Below are positions 1-9,660 of a stretch of DNA of 64,000 nucleotides, in pieces; position 1 is the first letter of the stretch, and each line of letters opens with the position of its first letter. The position numbers and the translations under genes are program-made. This stretch comes from Streptomyces sp. CCM_MD2014 (lineage in GTDB: Bacteria; Actinomycetota; Actinomycetes; Streptomycetales; Streptomycetaceae), in assembly GCF_000772045.1 (NCBI RefSeq), contig NZ_CP009754.1, forward strand, positions 1 through 64,000, read 5' to 3'. A model generated the notes under the pieces. It saw only the letters and a list, made by a program, of their open reading frames with translations. It searched no databases and was not told the origin of the DNA.

Positions 1-82
1 AGACTGTGAACAGACCACATGGCTCCGCCCGGCAGGCGTGGTCGGGGCCTGGCCGTGCTCCGCGAGCAAGGGTGACGGGCTC

Positions 83-379
83 TCAGGCGTGGGCGTGGCG
101 GCGGGTGCTTGGCAGCTTGTGCGGGGCAGCGTGGTGCGCGGGCCGGCCCGTTGCGGGAACTGCGAGGCGGCGAAGGGCGAGGCTCGCGGTGACGAGCAGT
201 ACGGCGAAGACGGCCAGGAGGAGGACGGACACCCACATCTGCCGGCTCCCCGGGGCCTGCCAGCCCGTCCAGGCAGTCGTCCCCGTCCACAGCAGGATGG
301 CCGCAGCGTAGAAGGAGCGGATACGGCGCAACTGCCGCACGGCCCGCAGGAACTGGATGCGTTCGGTCTTCGGTGCCAT
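83..379 (-). CDS. small two-span membrane protein, unknown
   Basis: I do not recognise the family. The 98-residue product has a basic N-terminus, two predicted membrane spans (about residues 22-40 and 48-69) with a short loop between them, and a His/Arg-rich tail. It is probably a small cytoplasmic-membrane protein with both ends inside. A GGGGG run about 11 nt before the ATG may be the ribosome-binding site. The next gene lies on the opposite strand and suggests no function. The roughly 250 bases between this gene and the next show nothing I can name. Confidence 0.55.
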   Translation of the reverse strand: MAPKTERIQFLRAVRQLRRIRSFYAAAILLWTGTTAWTGWQAPGSRQMWVSVLLLAVFAVLLVTASLALRRLAVPATGRPAHHAAPHKLPSTRRHAHA

Positions 380-626
380 GCGGCACCGTGTACCCCCGAT
401 GCGTGATGCCCATCAGGTCGGACGGGATCTCGTGGAGGGATCTGTCGAGGGAGTCTCACAAGACTGCCTCTCAATGTGATGCAGCATGTAGCATTAGCGC
501 AAAGTGGGGACACCCGGTAGCAGGTCATATCAGCCTCGATACTTAGCGCTGCAGCGGGCTGATGACCTGGATACCGGTCGAGCTGAGCGGCGGCGGTGGT
601 CGCCGTGCTTGGGGAGGAGCGGGGTT

Positions 627-968
627 GTGGGCTGGTACGTGCTGGTGGAGCGGGTCAGTTACGGGGAGTGTGAACTGGTGGACAAGATCGCCGTCGAAGG
701 CGGAGAGGAGGCGGCTGTTGCGCGCGCCGAGGAGAACGCTCGTACACGTCGCCCGAGGTACGGCACTGACTCCAGCCGGTCCGGCCGATTGGTCTTCCGC
801 ACTTCACCGACGAGCTGGCTTGTGGAGTTGACCGTGTCGTCCTGGAGCAAGGGCGACAAGTCGCCGACCACGTCCAGGGAGCACTTGCACATCCGTGTGG
901 CCGAACTCGTCCACGTACAGGAGTTGGTCCCTGCCGAGCCTCCGAAGAAGGGCCGCTTCGGCCGGTGA
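627..968 (+). CDS. hypothetical protein, about 113 aa
   Basis: The family is not recognised. The GTG at 627 is preferred because a GGAGGAG ribosome-binding site lies at 612-618, about 8 nt upstream; the longer upstream reading has unnatural composition. The product starts with a hydrophobic strand-like stretch (GWYVLVERV), has an acidic middle rich in E/A/R, and ends in a basic tail. That composition suggests a small soluble alpha/beta protein. It lies just upstream of another unknown gene and a helicase on the same strand, so co-transcription is possible but unproven. Confidence 0.5.
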   Translation: MGWYVLVERVSYGECELVDKIAVEGGEEAAVARAEENARTRRPRYGTDSSRSGRLVFRTSPTSWLVELTVSSWSKGDKSPTTSREHLHIRVAELVHVQELVPAEPPKKGRFGR

Positions 969-1013
969 AAGCATCGCGCTTCCTCGCCCTCGCACCGGCG
1001 GAAACTCCAGGGA

Positions 1014-1472
1014 GTGCGCGTGCCGAATGATCGCGGGCCTTCGTCCCTCGGCTTGGACTCCACTTATGGCGACGCCTCGATCTACGTGGACGCGGAGGCT
1101 GCCCCGCGGGTCCTGGGCCGGCTTCGAGGCGCCCTCGGTCTCATCGAGGACGACGGTCCGGAGCTGACTGTCGGGCCGGTGCGCGTGTACGGCGAGCGCA
1201 ATGACTATGCCGCAGGCCGGCGCGCCCATCCCTTCGACTTCCTTCAGTGGCCGACCGTGCTGGAGTGCGAGGCCCCCGAGGGGACGCCTGCCGAGGTGGT
1301 TCAGGCCGTCACGGCCGTGCTCGAAGCGCTGTGGCACGGTGGCTTCAAGGCCCTGGCCGCCTGCGACTTCGAGGACGAGCTGCCTGCACGCGGCGGGGCA
1401 GACAGGTATCCCCGCCCCGCTCCTGCCCCGACGGGAGCGGGGGCTCTTCGAGCACGTGGTGGAAGAACCTGA
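1014..1472 (+). CDS. hypothetical protein, about 152 aa
   Basis: No family is recognised. The central part (residues 15-110) alternates hydrophobic and charged residues like a folded alpha/beta domain. The last 25 residues, rich in Pro, Ala, Gly and Arg, look less natural and may be an extension past an original stop. It ends about 30 nt before the helicase gene on the same strand, so the two may share a transcript. The start is uncertain; no strong ribosome-binding site decides it. Confidence 0.45.
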   Translation: MRVPNDRGPSSLGLDSTYGDASIYVDAEAAPRVLGRLRGALGLIEDDGPELTVGPVRVYGERNDYAAGRRAHPFDFLQWPTVLECEAPEGTPAEVVQAVTAVLEALWHGGFKALAACDFEDELPARGGADRYPRPAPAPTGAGALRARGGRT

Positions 1473-1503
1473 TTTTGCCCGGAAAAAGGAAAGGTAGAAA
1501 TCT

Positions 1504-4170
1504 GTGATCAGCCTCCGGGAACATCAGGTGACCCAGAAAAAGGCCATTCGGGAATGGGTCAAATTCTTTGCAAGATCTTCTGTTCTCGAGCAGGGGGCTC
1601 GGGGCACGCTGGTGTCCGCCACCGGATCCGGTAAGACGATCACGGCTGCCGCGAGCGCGCTGGAGTGCTTCCCGGGCGGGCGGATCCTCGTGACCGTGCC
1701 GACCCTGGACCTGCTCGTGCAGACCGCCCAGGCGTGGCGGGCGGTCGGGCATCGGGCGCCGATGGTGGCGGTGTGTTCGCTGGAGAACGACCCGGTGCTG
1801 GGCGCGCTGGGGGTGCGCAGCACCACGAATGCGATCCAGCTGGCGCTGTGGGCTGGAACCGGGCCGGTGGTCGTGTTCGCTACGTATGCCTCGCTGGTGG
1901 ACCGTGAGGACTTCGACGACCCGATGGGCCAGGGGAAGGTTAGTGGGCCGCTGGAGGCCGCTCTGGCGGGCGGGGAGCGGCTGTATGGACAGCAGATGGA
2001 CGGTTTCGCGCTCGCCATCATCGACGAAGCCCACTCAACCGCAGGTGATCTTGGTCGGCCGTGGGCGGCGATCCACGACAACCAGCGGATCCCCGCCGAT
2101 TACCGGCTCTACCTCACCGCGACCCCGCGCATCCTCGCCGCGCCCCGCCCGCAGAAGGGCGCGGGCGGGATGGAGGTGGAGCTCGCGAGCATGGCCGACG
2201 ACCCGGACGGCACCTTCGGGGCCTGGCTTCCCGGCGCCGAACTGGGGCTCTCGGAGGCGATCGAGCGGGGCATCCTCGCCGGGTTCGAGATCGACGTCCT
2301 CGAGATCCACGACCCCTCCCCCATCGTCGGGGAGTCAGAGGAGGCGCGGCGGGGCCGGCGCCTGGCGCTGCTGCAGACCGCACTTTTGGAGCACGCCGCG
2401 GCGTACAACCTGCGTACGGTCATGACGTTCCACCAGAAGGTCGAGGAGGCCGCGGCGTTCGCGGAGAAGCTGCCGGAGACGGCCGCCGAGCTGTACGCGC
2501 GCGATGCCTCCGGCGAGGACCTGGCGGCCGCGGAGAAGCTGCCCGCGTCGTCGATCGGCGCTGGGTTCTACGAGCTGGAAGCCGGCCGGCACGTGCCGCC
2601 GGAGCGGGTGTGGTCGGCGTGGCTGTGCGGCGACCACCTCGTCACCGAACGACGCGAAGCCCTCCGCCAGTTCGCCAACGGCATCGACGCAGAGGGCCGG
2701 CGCGTCCACCGGGCGTTCCTCGCCAGCTGCCGCGTCCTCGGCGAAGGCGTCGACATCACCGGCGAACGCGGCGTCGAGGCCATCTGCTTCGCCGACACCC
2801 GCGGCTCACAGGTCGAGATCGTCCAGAACATCGGCCGGGCACTCCGACTCAACCAGGACGGCTCCACGAAGATCGCACGGATCATCGTGCCCGTCTTCCT
2901 TCGGCCCGGCGAAGACCCCACCGACATGGTCGCCAGCGCCTCGTATGCCGGGCTGGTCGCTGTCGTCCAAGGCCTGCGCTCCCACGATGAACGACTCGTC
3001 GAGCAGCTCGCCTCCCGCGCGCTCACCAGCGGCAAACGCAAGACCCACATCCAGCGCGACACCGACGGGCGGATCATCGCAACCAGCGGCGGGGACGCCG
3101 GCGAGGACCAGGAGGGCGGCACCGACGGTGCGGTCGAGTCCGCATTGCTCCACTTCTCCAGCCCGCGCGACGCGGCCACGATCGCGGCGTTCCTGCGCAC
3201 CCGCGTCTACCGGCCCGAATCCCTGGTCTGGCTGGAGGGCTACCAGGCGCTGCTGCGCTGGCGGAAGGAAAACGAGATCACCGGGCTGCACGCCGTTCCC
3301 TACGACACGGAGACCGGGGTCGGCGTCACAAAGGCCTTTCCGCTGGGGCGATGGGTGCACCAGCAGCGCAAAGCGCTACGGGCCGGGGAACTCGAACCGC
3401 GGCGCAAGAAGCTCCTCGACGCCCCCGAGGCAGGCATGGTCTGGGAGCCCAGCGAAGAAGCTTGGGAAACCAAGCTCGCCGTGCTCCGGTCCTACCGGCG
3501 CGCCACCGGACACCTCGCACCCCGCCAAGACGCGGTCTGGGGCGAGAGCGAGACCGAGGACCTCGTACCGATCGGGCAGTTTCTGGCGAACCTGCGTCGC
3601 AAGGGCGGCCTCGGCAAGAACCCCGAACGCGCGGAGACACGCGCCGCGCAGCTGACCGGGATCGACCCGGACTGGGACTGTCCCTGGCCACTGGGCTGGC
3701 AACGCCACTACCGCCACCTCACCCACCTCGCCGCCGATGAACCCGACGGAGTCCTGCCCGACATCGCACCCGGCGTACAGGTGGACGGCGACGACATCGG
3801 ACGATGGCTCCATCGGCAACGCCGGAACTGGAGACTGCTGTCGAGCGAGCAGCAGGACCGGCTGACCAAGCTGGGCGTACAGCCCGCCCAGGAGCCGCCT
3901 CCCGCCCCAACGATCAAGGGCGCGGCAAAGGGGAGCAAGGCCCAGCAGGCTTTTCAGCGCGGACTGGCAGCCCTCACCCAGTGGGTCGAACGGGAAGGCT
4001 CTCACCGGCCCGTACCGCGTGGTCATGCCGAGGAGATCGTGATCGACGGCGGGGCGGAGCCAGTGACCGTGAAGCTGGGTGTGTGGGTCTCGAACACCAA
4101 ATCGAGGCGGGACAAGCTCACCCAGGACCAGCTCGACGCATTGCGGAAGCTGGGCATCGACTGGATCTGA
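1504..4170 (+). CDS. DEAH-box superfamily 2 helicase with helicase-associated repeats
   Basis: An 888-residue ATP-dependent nucleic-acid helicase. The N-terminal core resembles restriction-type and SNF2-like SF2 enzymes: Walker A SATGSGKT near residues 38-45, DEAH box IIDEAH near 172-177, motif III LTATPR near 203-208, and a motif V/VI region with GEGVDITG and QNIGRALR near 415-448. The C-terminal half carries about four degenerate helicase-associated (HA) modules, each with a W/R-rich helix such as LGRWVHQQRKAL, IGQFLANLRRKG or IGRWLHRQRRNW. The GTG start fits the beginning of the SF2 fold (LREHQ). Similar HA-repeat helicases are common in terminal and mobile regions of Streptomyces genomes. 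The target and role (defence, plasmid or telomere maintenance) cannot be told from sequence. The frame is intact, unlike its neighbours. Confidence 0.85.
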   Translation: MISLREHQVTQKKAIREWVKFFARSSVLEQGARGTLVSATGSGKTITAAASALECFPGGRILVTVPTLDLLVQTAQAWRAVGHRAPMVAVCSLENDPVLGALGVRSTTNAIQLALWAGTGPVVVFATYASLVDREDFDDPMGQGKVSGPLEAALAGGERLYGQQMDGFALAIIDEAHSTAGDLGRPWAAIHDNQRIPADYRLYLTATPRILAAPRPQKGAGGMEVELASMADDPDGTFGAWLPGAELGLSEAIERGILAGFEIDVLEIHDPSPIVGESEEARRGRRLALLQTALLEHAAAYNLRTVMTFHQKVEEAAAFAEKLPETAAELYARDASGEDLAAAEKLPASSIGAGFYELEAGRHVPPERVWSAWLCGDHLVTERREALRQFANGIDAEGRRVHRAFLASCRVLGEGVDITGERGVEAICFADTRGSQVEIVQNIGRALRLNQDGSTKIARIIVPVFLRPGEDPTDMVASASYAGLVAVVQGLRSHDERLVEQLASRALTSGKRKTHIQRDTDGRIIATSGGDAGEDQEGGTDGAVESALLHFSSPRDAATIAAFLRTRVYRPESLVWLEGYQALLRWRKENEITGLHAVPYDTETGVGVTKAFPLGRWVHQQRKALRAGELEPRRKKLLDAPEAGMVWEPSEEAWETKLAVLRSYRRATGHLAPRQDAVWGESETEDLVPIGQFLANLRRKGGLGKNPERAETRAAQLTGIDPDWDCPWPLGWQRHYRHLTHLAADEPDGVLPDIAPGVQVDGDDIGRWLHRQRRNWRLLSSEQQDRLTKLGVQPAQEPPPAPTIKGAAKGSKAQQAFQRGLAALTQWVEREGSHRPVPRGHAEEIVIDGGAEPVTVKLGVWVSNTKSRRDKLTQDQLDALRKLGIDWI

Positions 4171-4217
4171 CGGTCCTCGGCCAGGGCCCTCTCGTTTGGC
4201 ATCGATCCGAGGTTGGG

Positions 4218-4796
4218 TCAGGGACGCGGGGGTGGTGTGGTGAGGTACGGCGCGAGTTGGGCTTCAAGATCTGCGATGTGTTTGTCCAGGAAGCGGTTGT
4301 TCTGGCGGGCGCTGGCTAGACGCTCTTGGAGGCGCTGGTTGTCCTGGGTGAGTTGTCGTACGTGCTGCTTCAGCGTGGTGTTCTCGGTGACGATCCGTTG
4401 AAGTGAGCCTTCGGGGAGATCGTGTTCGAGGTCGCGGATCTTGCCGAGGAGTTCTGCGATGCGGGTGCGCTGGGTGCGGATTTCGCGCTGGGTCTGGGTG
4501 AGTGCGTCTTCGGCGTTGAGGGCGCGCTCCCTCCAGGCGGGGTGTGTGCGGCTGCGGCTGCTGGAGGTGCCGGATTGGGGTCTGCTTGTGCGGGTGACCT
4601 GTTCGATCAGGGCTCTGGCCTGCTGGTTTTGGTAGAGAAAAGTGCGTGAGACACGGGCGGTACGGGCGAGGGCTGCGACGGTGACAGGCGTATGGTCGCG
4701 GACTGCGGCCGCCAGGGCGGTTTGGAGGCGTTGAAGCATCTCTTGGGTGGCTTGGCGGCGGGCTCGGACGGCCGCGTCTGTGCGGGAAGTGCTCAT
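4218..4796 (-). CDS. TnpC-like coiled-coil partner of tyrosine recombinases (DUF6262 type)
   Basis: 192 residues with an N-terminal helix-turn-helix-like segment (about residues 30-60, TVAALARTARVSRTFLYQ) followed by a long coiled coil (about 85-180, rich in E/Q/R/L). This matches the third protein of Tn554-like site-specific recombination modules, thought to help the two recombinases. The ATG at 4796 overlaps the stop of the upstream recombinase gene in an ATGA arrangement, which fixes the start. It converges on the helicase gene, with about 47 nt between the stop codons. The frame is intact although both partner recombinases are broken. Confidence 0.75.
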   Translation of the reverse strand: MSTSRTDAAVRARRQATQEMLQRLQTALAAAVRDHTPVTVAALARTARVSRTFLYQNQQARALIEQVTRTSRPQSGTSSSRSRTHPAWRERALNAEDALTQTQREIRTQRTRIAELLGKIRDLEHDLPEGSLQRIVTENTTLKQHVRQLTQDNQRLQERLASARQNNRFLDKHIADLEAQLAPYLTTPPPRP

Positions 4797-7390
4797 GCCT
4801 GTCCTGTGGCGTCGTCGGGGGCCTTCAGTGATGCGAGATCGCGGGCGCGGAAAGCGGTGCTCCAGGTGCGGTGGAAGTAGTCCTGGGGGCGCCGCAGGTC
4901 GAGGGTGAGGGCTTCGTCGAGGATGCCGAGGGCGGCCAGGGCCTGCTCGAGTCCTTTGATGGCCTTGGCGGTGGGTTCGAAGACGGTGTGGAGGTAGTCG
5001 GCGGTGGCATCGTCGGGGGCGTTCTCGGCGATGGATCGCCACTGTTCGGCTTTGCGTCGCCAGTAGAGGAGGTCTGCGGCGGAGAGGACGAAGTTGTCGC
5101 AGTTCTCGCAGTCGAGTTTCCAGGGGCAGGATCCGCCGTCGACGACGGGTTGGTAGGTGCAGAATCCGCCGTCGGCGGGGGTGCTGCGGCGGGAGAGGTC
5201 CAGGGCCAGGGCCAGGGCTGTCTCGCGGTTGATGGGGGTGGTGTCGCAGGAGAGGAGTTTGCCTGGGTTGGGGCGCCGGGCCCGGCTACCCAGATGGTGT
5301 TCAGGACGTCTTCGAGGTCGCTGTTGGTGATCTTCACGTAGTGCTCGGCCATGCGTTCGGAGAGCTGGCCGAGGTAGCGGCGGATGTGGGTGAGTGTGGC
5401 GCCGGCGCGCAGCAGGTTGGTAGCGAGGGTGTGGCGGGCTTGGTGGGCGACGTAGGCGCCGCCGAGGTCGAGGTCGGCGATCCAGGTCTTGAAGCGCTGG
5501 TTGAAGTGTCCGTAGGAGATCGGCTGTCGGCCGTTGGGGTTGCGGATGCGGGAGGGGAACAGGGCCAGGCCGGGGCGTTCAGCGGCTGCTGGGGTGCGGC
5601 CGTAGCGTTTTTCGAAGAGCTGGAGTGTCTTGGTGCGGCGGGTATCGAGGCGCTGGTAGATGGGCTCGGGGATGCGGATGCCCTCGTTGTAGTTGCCGAC
5701 CTTGGTCTGGTCGTGCCACAGCATGGCCAGACCGCGGTAGCGGCCGATGCAGTCCAGCCGCAGTCCGACGACCTCGCTGCAGCGACGTCCGGTGGCGACG
5801 ATGGTCTCCCAGATGTCCCGCAGGCCACGGTCGTTGAGGTCGAGTTCCTCCAGGCGGCGCAGGTTTGTCTCGTCGGTCAGCGCGCGGGCGACGTCGTCGC
5901 TGAAGGGCTGCGGGAACGCTGCTTGAGGCCGGTGCCGCCGAAGGGGATGGCGGTCAGGAAGCCGGTGTCGATGCCGAGGCGTTCGGCGTGGCCGGCGGTG
6001 ATGGCGCTGTAGAGCAGCTTGCGGGCTTGGTTGAAGACGAATTGGCAGCTCAGGTCGGTGACGGTGGGGGATCGTCCGTCGACCAGGACCATGCCCAGGG
6101 GCGGCAGGCCGTGGCGGGCGCGGTGGCGCTGGTCGGCGACAAACCGCTCGGGTGCTCACGGCGCAGCACAGTGGGGTCGTGGCCGGCGTCGGGGGCGTCG
6201 GCTTGGAGGAAGGCGCCCAGTTCGACGGCGGCGCGGCGCATCTGGTCGAAGGGGCCTCTGGAGCGGGGGCACTGCGGGGGTCTGAGCCACTCGGCGAGGT
6301 GATCCAGAGCAGGTCACGCAGCCACCGCTGGGAAACGGCGGTGATGTCGAAGTTGCTCTGGGCGTTCTTGAAGCGTCGTCCGAAGTGATCGGTTTCCAGG
6401 AAGCCGGCGTCCTTGGTGTCTGAGGGGCTGTAGTAGACGCAGCGCAGGCCGTTGATGATCTCCCGGATGATCTTGCGGACTTCGGAGTCCATCTGCTTGC
6501 GGGTCAGGTCTTTGAAGTCGGCGTCGTGCAGGTCCATCAGGGACGTGATGCTGCCTCGCCAGCAGTATCTGACGAGATTCCTGATGCCGTTGGTGGTCCA
6601 TTCGGAGTGTTGTGCGGACTGGGCGTGGGCATGCAGGCCCCACTGGATCTCGGCCCGCAGCAGCGCGGGCAGGCAGTGGAGGTTGACCAGCCCTGGCTGC
6701 GTGACCGGCTCCGCAGTGGCGCACCAGGCGCGGAATGCCTTCTCGTCGCCGTAGGTCACCGGGAGCGGCTGGCCGTCCTTGAGGGGGCCGCGTAAGTTCT
6801 GCGACCGGGCTGCCCCCGGACGGTTGTCGATCTTGTACCGGTTCAGGTGTTGGAGGCACAGGCCCAGTGAGGTGCAGGCCAGGAAGGGGCAGCGTGCCTG
6901 GCACAGGCCGTAGCCGGGCAGTGGGTGCTGGGTGCTGGGTGCGGGCCCATTGCTCGAACTGGTCTCGGTCCATGTCGGCGGCCTCGCCGTACTGCCACCT
7001 GGTCTGGTGTTGCTGGCACAGCCGGGTGGTGGGGTTGATCGCCGGGCGGTCGGGGCAGATCAGGCACCGGCCGTAGTCCACTCCCCGCGCGGCGGGCAGG
7101 GCGGTGGCCGCGTCCATGAAGGCGCGCTTGGTCTGCCCCGTCTGTTCGGCCTGCTCCCACTCCAGGTTGTGTGTGTTGCACAGGTTGTGGCTGATCCGGC
7201 GGATGCGCTTGCAGCCGTCAATGGCGCACTGCCAGGCGTAGACCGGGTGCTGGGGCGGGATGAAGATCAGCGTGTCGCGAAAGAGCGGGTCGAATGCGGG
7301 GGCCTCGATGAGGGCTGTGAGCAGTTCGAGCCGGTCACGGCCGATGCGGGTGGTGTCGGTGCGGCCGGGCAGCAGCGTCAGCGGGATCAC
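4793..7390 (-). pseudogene. frameshifted tyrosine recombinase, TnpB type of a Tn554-like module
   Basis: Reading the frames in order gives one recombinase of about 860 residues. The N-terminal half has Cys/His pairs (for example CAIDGCKRI and CLICPDRP) suggesting zinc binding. The catalytic C-terminal domain has Arg in ATGRRCSEVVGLRL, an HQARH box, and Tyr in MAEHYVKI. The C-terminus has another Cys cluster (CPWKLDCENC). The coding frame changes near 6930, 6280, 6110, 5925 and 5275, so no full-length protein can be made. The GTG start at 7390 overlaps the stop of the upstream recombinase (GTGA) and the end overlaps tnpC (ATGA), the tight coupling expected of the family. The 6930 shift falls in a tandem 7-bp repeat. 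Real decay is likelier than base-calling error, because large neighbouring genes are intact. Confidence 0.8.
6922..6943. repeat. tandem 7-bp repeat at a frameshift site
   Basis: The unit GGGTGCT is repeated back to back (about three partial units) exactly where the TnpB-like frame changes. Gain of one 7-bp unit shifts the frame by one and would explain this lesion by replication slippage. Confidence 0.6.
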
Positions 7391-8564
7391 GGCCGTGTCC
7401 CCCACACCTGCTCCAGCGCCGCGGTGAAGACCGGGTCGTGGACGTCCACGTGGCCGTAGACCTGCTCGACGGTCGCGGCCGAGGCCCAGCCGCCGGCCTC
7501 CCGTGCGATCACCGCATTGCCCCGTGCGGCGTCCAGCACTGCGGTGGCGAAGCTGTGCCGGAAGGCGTGCGGTACCACCCGGCCGATCTGACCACGGGCT
7601 GCGGCCCGGCGCAGCATGCCCCGGGCCGCAGCGGTGGTCCACGGCTGGCCTCGGGAGGGGCCGTGCAGGCTGACCAGGAGCATTCCGTGAGCAGTCTGGG
7701 CGGGGTACTGGGTGGTGATGTACTCGAAGTAGGTGTGGATCATCGCCGGCTCGCCCGGCGCACCGTACCCCCGCACACGGCGTTGTCCTGCCAGGTCCAG
7801 GGCGTCTTGGTCTTGACCCGGGCCCGGTTGGTGTTGTCCTCGCGGTGGCAGAGGTGCACGTGCGGCCCCCGGCATTGACCGCACGCGGCTTGCTCCCGCA
7901 GGTGCAGATTGACCAGGCGCAGCCCGCACAGCTCGCCGATCCGGAACCCACCGTCGGCCAGCCACGTGACCACCATCCGGTCCCGCGCGCACGAGGCCGC
8001 CCCCAGCAACAGATCCCGGGCACCCTCGGGCAACATCTTCGGATGCCGACGCACCCGCTCCGCGGGAGCCAGAGGGTTCGCGGGCATGCTGTGCAGGACG
8101 TGTCCGAGCATCGCCCGCCGCCGGTCCGCCCGCGTCGGCAAACGGGTAACGCGCAGTGCCTCCGCCAGTGCCGGGTTCACGCCGCGGGTGCCCAGGTGGA
8201 GGTAGAAGCCCTTCAGGCAGGCCGCCGCGGTCTTCAACGTGCTGTGTCCGTAGGGGCGCTTGCCTTCCCGCCACGGCAGACCGAACGGCCCCGGGTAATC
8301 CGCCCCGAGGGCCGCCATGTAGTGCCGTAGGTCCTCAAGCGACACCGACTCTGTGTCCAGGCCCGCGAACCGCAGCCACCGCAGATGATCCACCAGCACA
8401 TACGCGTACGTCCGGTCCGTACCCGCCCGGCAGGTACGCAGGAACCCGTCCGCCTCCTCCACCACCGAGCAGTCCGCATCCACGACCGTGTAGCAGACCC
8501 GCCCGTCGGCACGGACGATCTCCTGCACTCGTAAGTCGCCCACCACCAGTCGGCTATCCATCAT
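7387..8564 (-). pseudogene. frameshifted tyrosine recombinase, TnpA type of a Tn554-like module
   Basis: First gene of the recombinase triad. The ATG at 8564 has a GGAGGGGG ribosome-binding site just upstream. The product has an N-terminal core-binding domain (about residues 50-140) and a tyrosine-recombinase catalytic domain: Arg in GGFRIGELCGLRL, the HAFRH box, and Tyr in VEQVYGHV. A single frame change near 7750, after CGGTVRRAS, separates most of the catalytic domain from the N-terminus, so the enzyme is inactive as it stands. The stop overlaps the next recombinase start by 4 nt. Such modules insert site-specifically without terminal repeats; I found no target duplication. Confidence 0.8.
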
Positions 8565-8744
8565 GTACCGCCCCCTCCGAACCGGGAACCACCCCGCCGG
8601 CGGCACCTTCCGGTCCCGAGTCCACACCCCTCCCCCACCCCCACGGACCACTCCACACGAACGTCCCACACACCCCGGCGACGGTTGGTAAAGTCCGTCA
8701 CCCTCACACGCCAGAACGCCGCAGGAGCAATTTCGCTGCCGACG

Positions 8745-9446
8745 TCAGCGAGGACAGGCGTGCCCCTCCGCCCGGTGCCCCATCCACACCGCCACGTCGC
8801 ACACCCGCAGCGCACTCACCGTCTCCGGCACCCCGGCGATCTTGCGCAGCGCGAGCAACTGGCGATGCAGGGCGCAGTCGTCCGCGCGCAGCTCGGCATG
8901 CAGCGCCAGCCAGAACGAGGGGCGCGGGCGGCCCAGAGCGCAGCGCACCACACGGTCGTAGACCGGCAACAACCGCGGACGCTTGCGAGCCAAGAGCTTG
9001 CCAGCGATGACCCTGTTAACTCCGCGCTGGGCGCAGAGGAGGTGCCAGGCCTGGTCCGCCGGCGAGCCCTCGACCAAGACGTCCGCTTCGGCGTCGACCA
9101 TGTCGATGTCCCTGGGAATGGCGTGCAGCAGACCGGACAGCCGCACGCCGAGAGGGCCCTCCAGAAGATCCAACGCGACAGACGCCGGAACGGTCACCGA
9201 CAACGTCTGCACCGCGACCAAGTCCTCCGCCGTGACCCGGTCGGCAACGTCCGGCCGGTCTCCCCCACCCGCCAGATGCTCGAACCGACTGCCGGTGAAC
9301 ACCACCGCGCCGGGCGGCAGGCCCATGCCGAAGTAATGCCGCAGGTCACCGACAACGCGCTCGGAACTCAGCAGTCCGTGCAGCCGCTGCCCCAACGGCG
9401 ACGACGCCCCACCAGATACACCGGGCGCAGCGGTAGGAGAGGCCAT
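8745..9446 (-). CDS. DUF6308 family protein
   Basis: 233 residues resembling the actinobacterial DUF6308 family: a conserved N-terminal segment (LRHYFGMGLPPGAVVFTGSR), a central helical region with a lysine-rich turn (VIAGKLLARKRPRLLPVYD), and a tail with RVCDVAVWMGHR. The biochemical function of the family is not established to my knowledge. The central helical part and 'K-L-x-A-R-K-R-P' turn recall helix-hairpin-helix glycosylase-like folds, but that is only an impression. The gene stands alone between the decayed recombinase module and the conflict operon, with about 215 nt of unassigned sequence downstream of the conflict NTPase. Confidence 0.65.
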   Translation of the reverse strand: MASPTAAPGVSGGASSPLGQRLHGLLSSERVVGDLRHYFGMGLPPGAVVFTGSRFEHLAGGGDRPDVADRVTAEDLVAVQTLSVTVPASVALDLLEGPLGVRLSGLLHAIPRDIDMVDAEADVLVEGSPADQAWHLLCAQRGVNRVIAGKLLARKRPRLLPVYDRVVRCALGRPRPSFWLALHAELRADDCALHRQLLALRKIAGVPETVSALRVCDVAVWMGHRAEGHACPR

Positions 9447-9660
9447 GAGAACTCCGTCCTTCGTCGAGCTCGTGAGCGGGTGAGCAGCGCCAGAAGGTCC
9501 TGCCCGAGAAGCATCTGGTCAACGCTCTGCCGCAGCCACACCGGAGTTCCTCCACCAGCTGATGGCGGCCGGTGCCCCTGCGTGACCCACCGACCGGCTC
9601 GCCACAAGGCTTGAGGGGGTTGTACATCGGCTTGAGAGTGCCGCTGGCGGCTGGTCGGCA

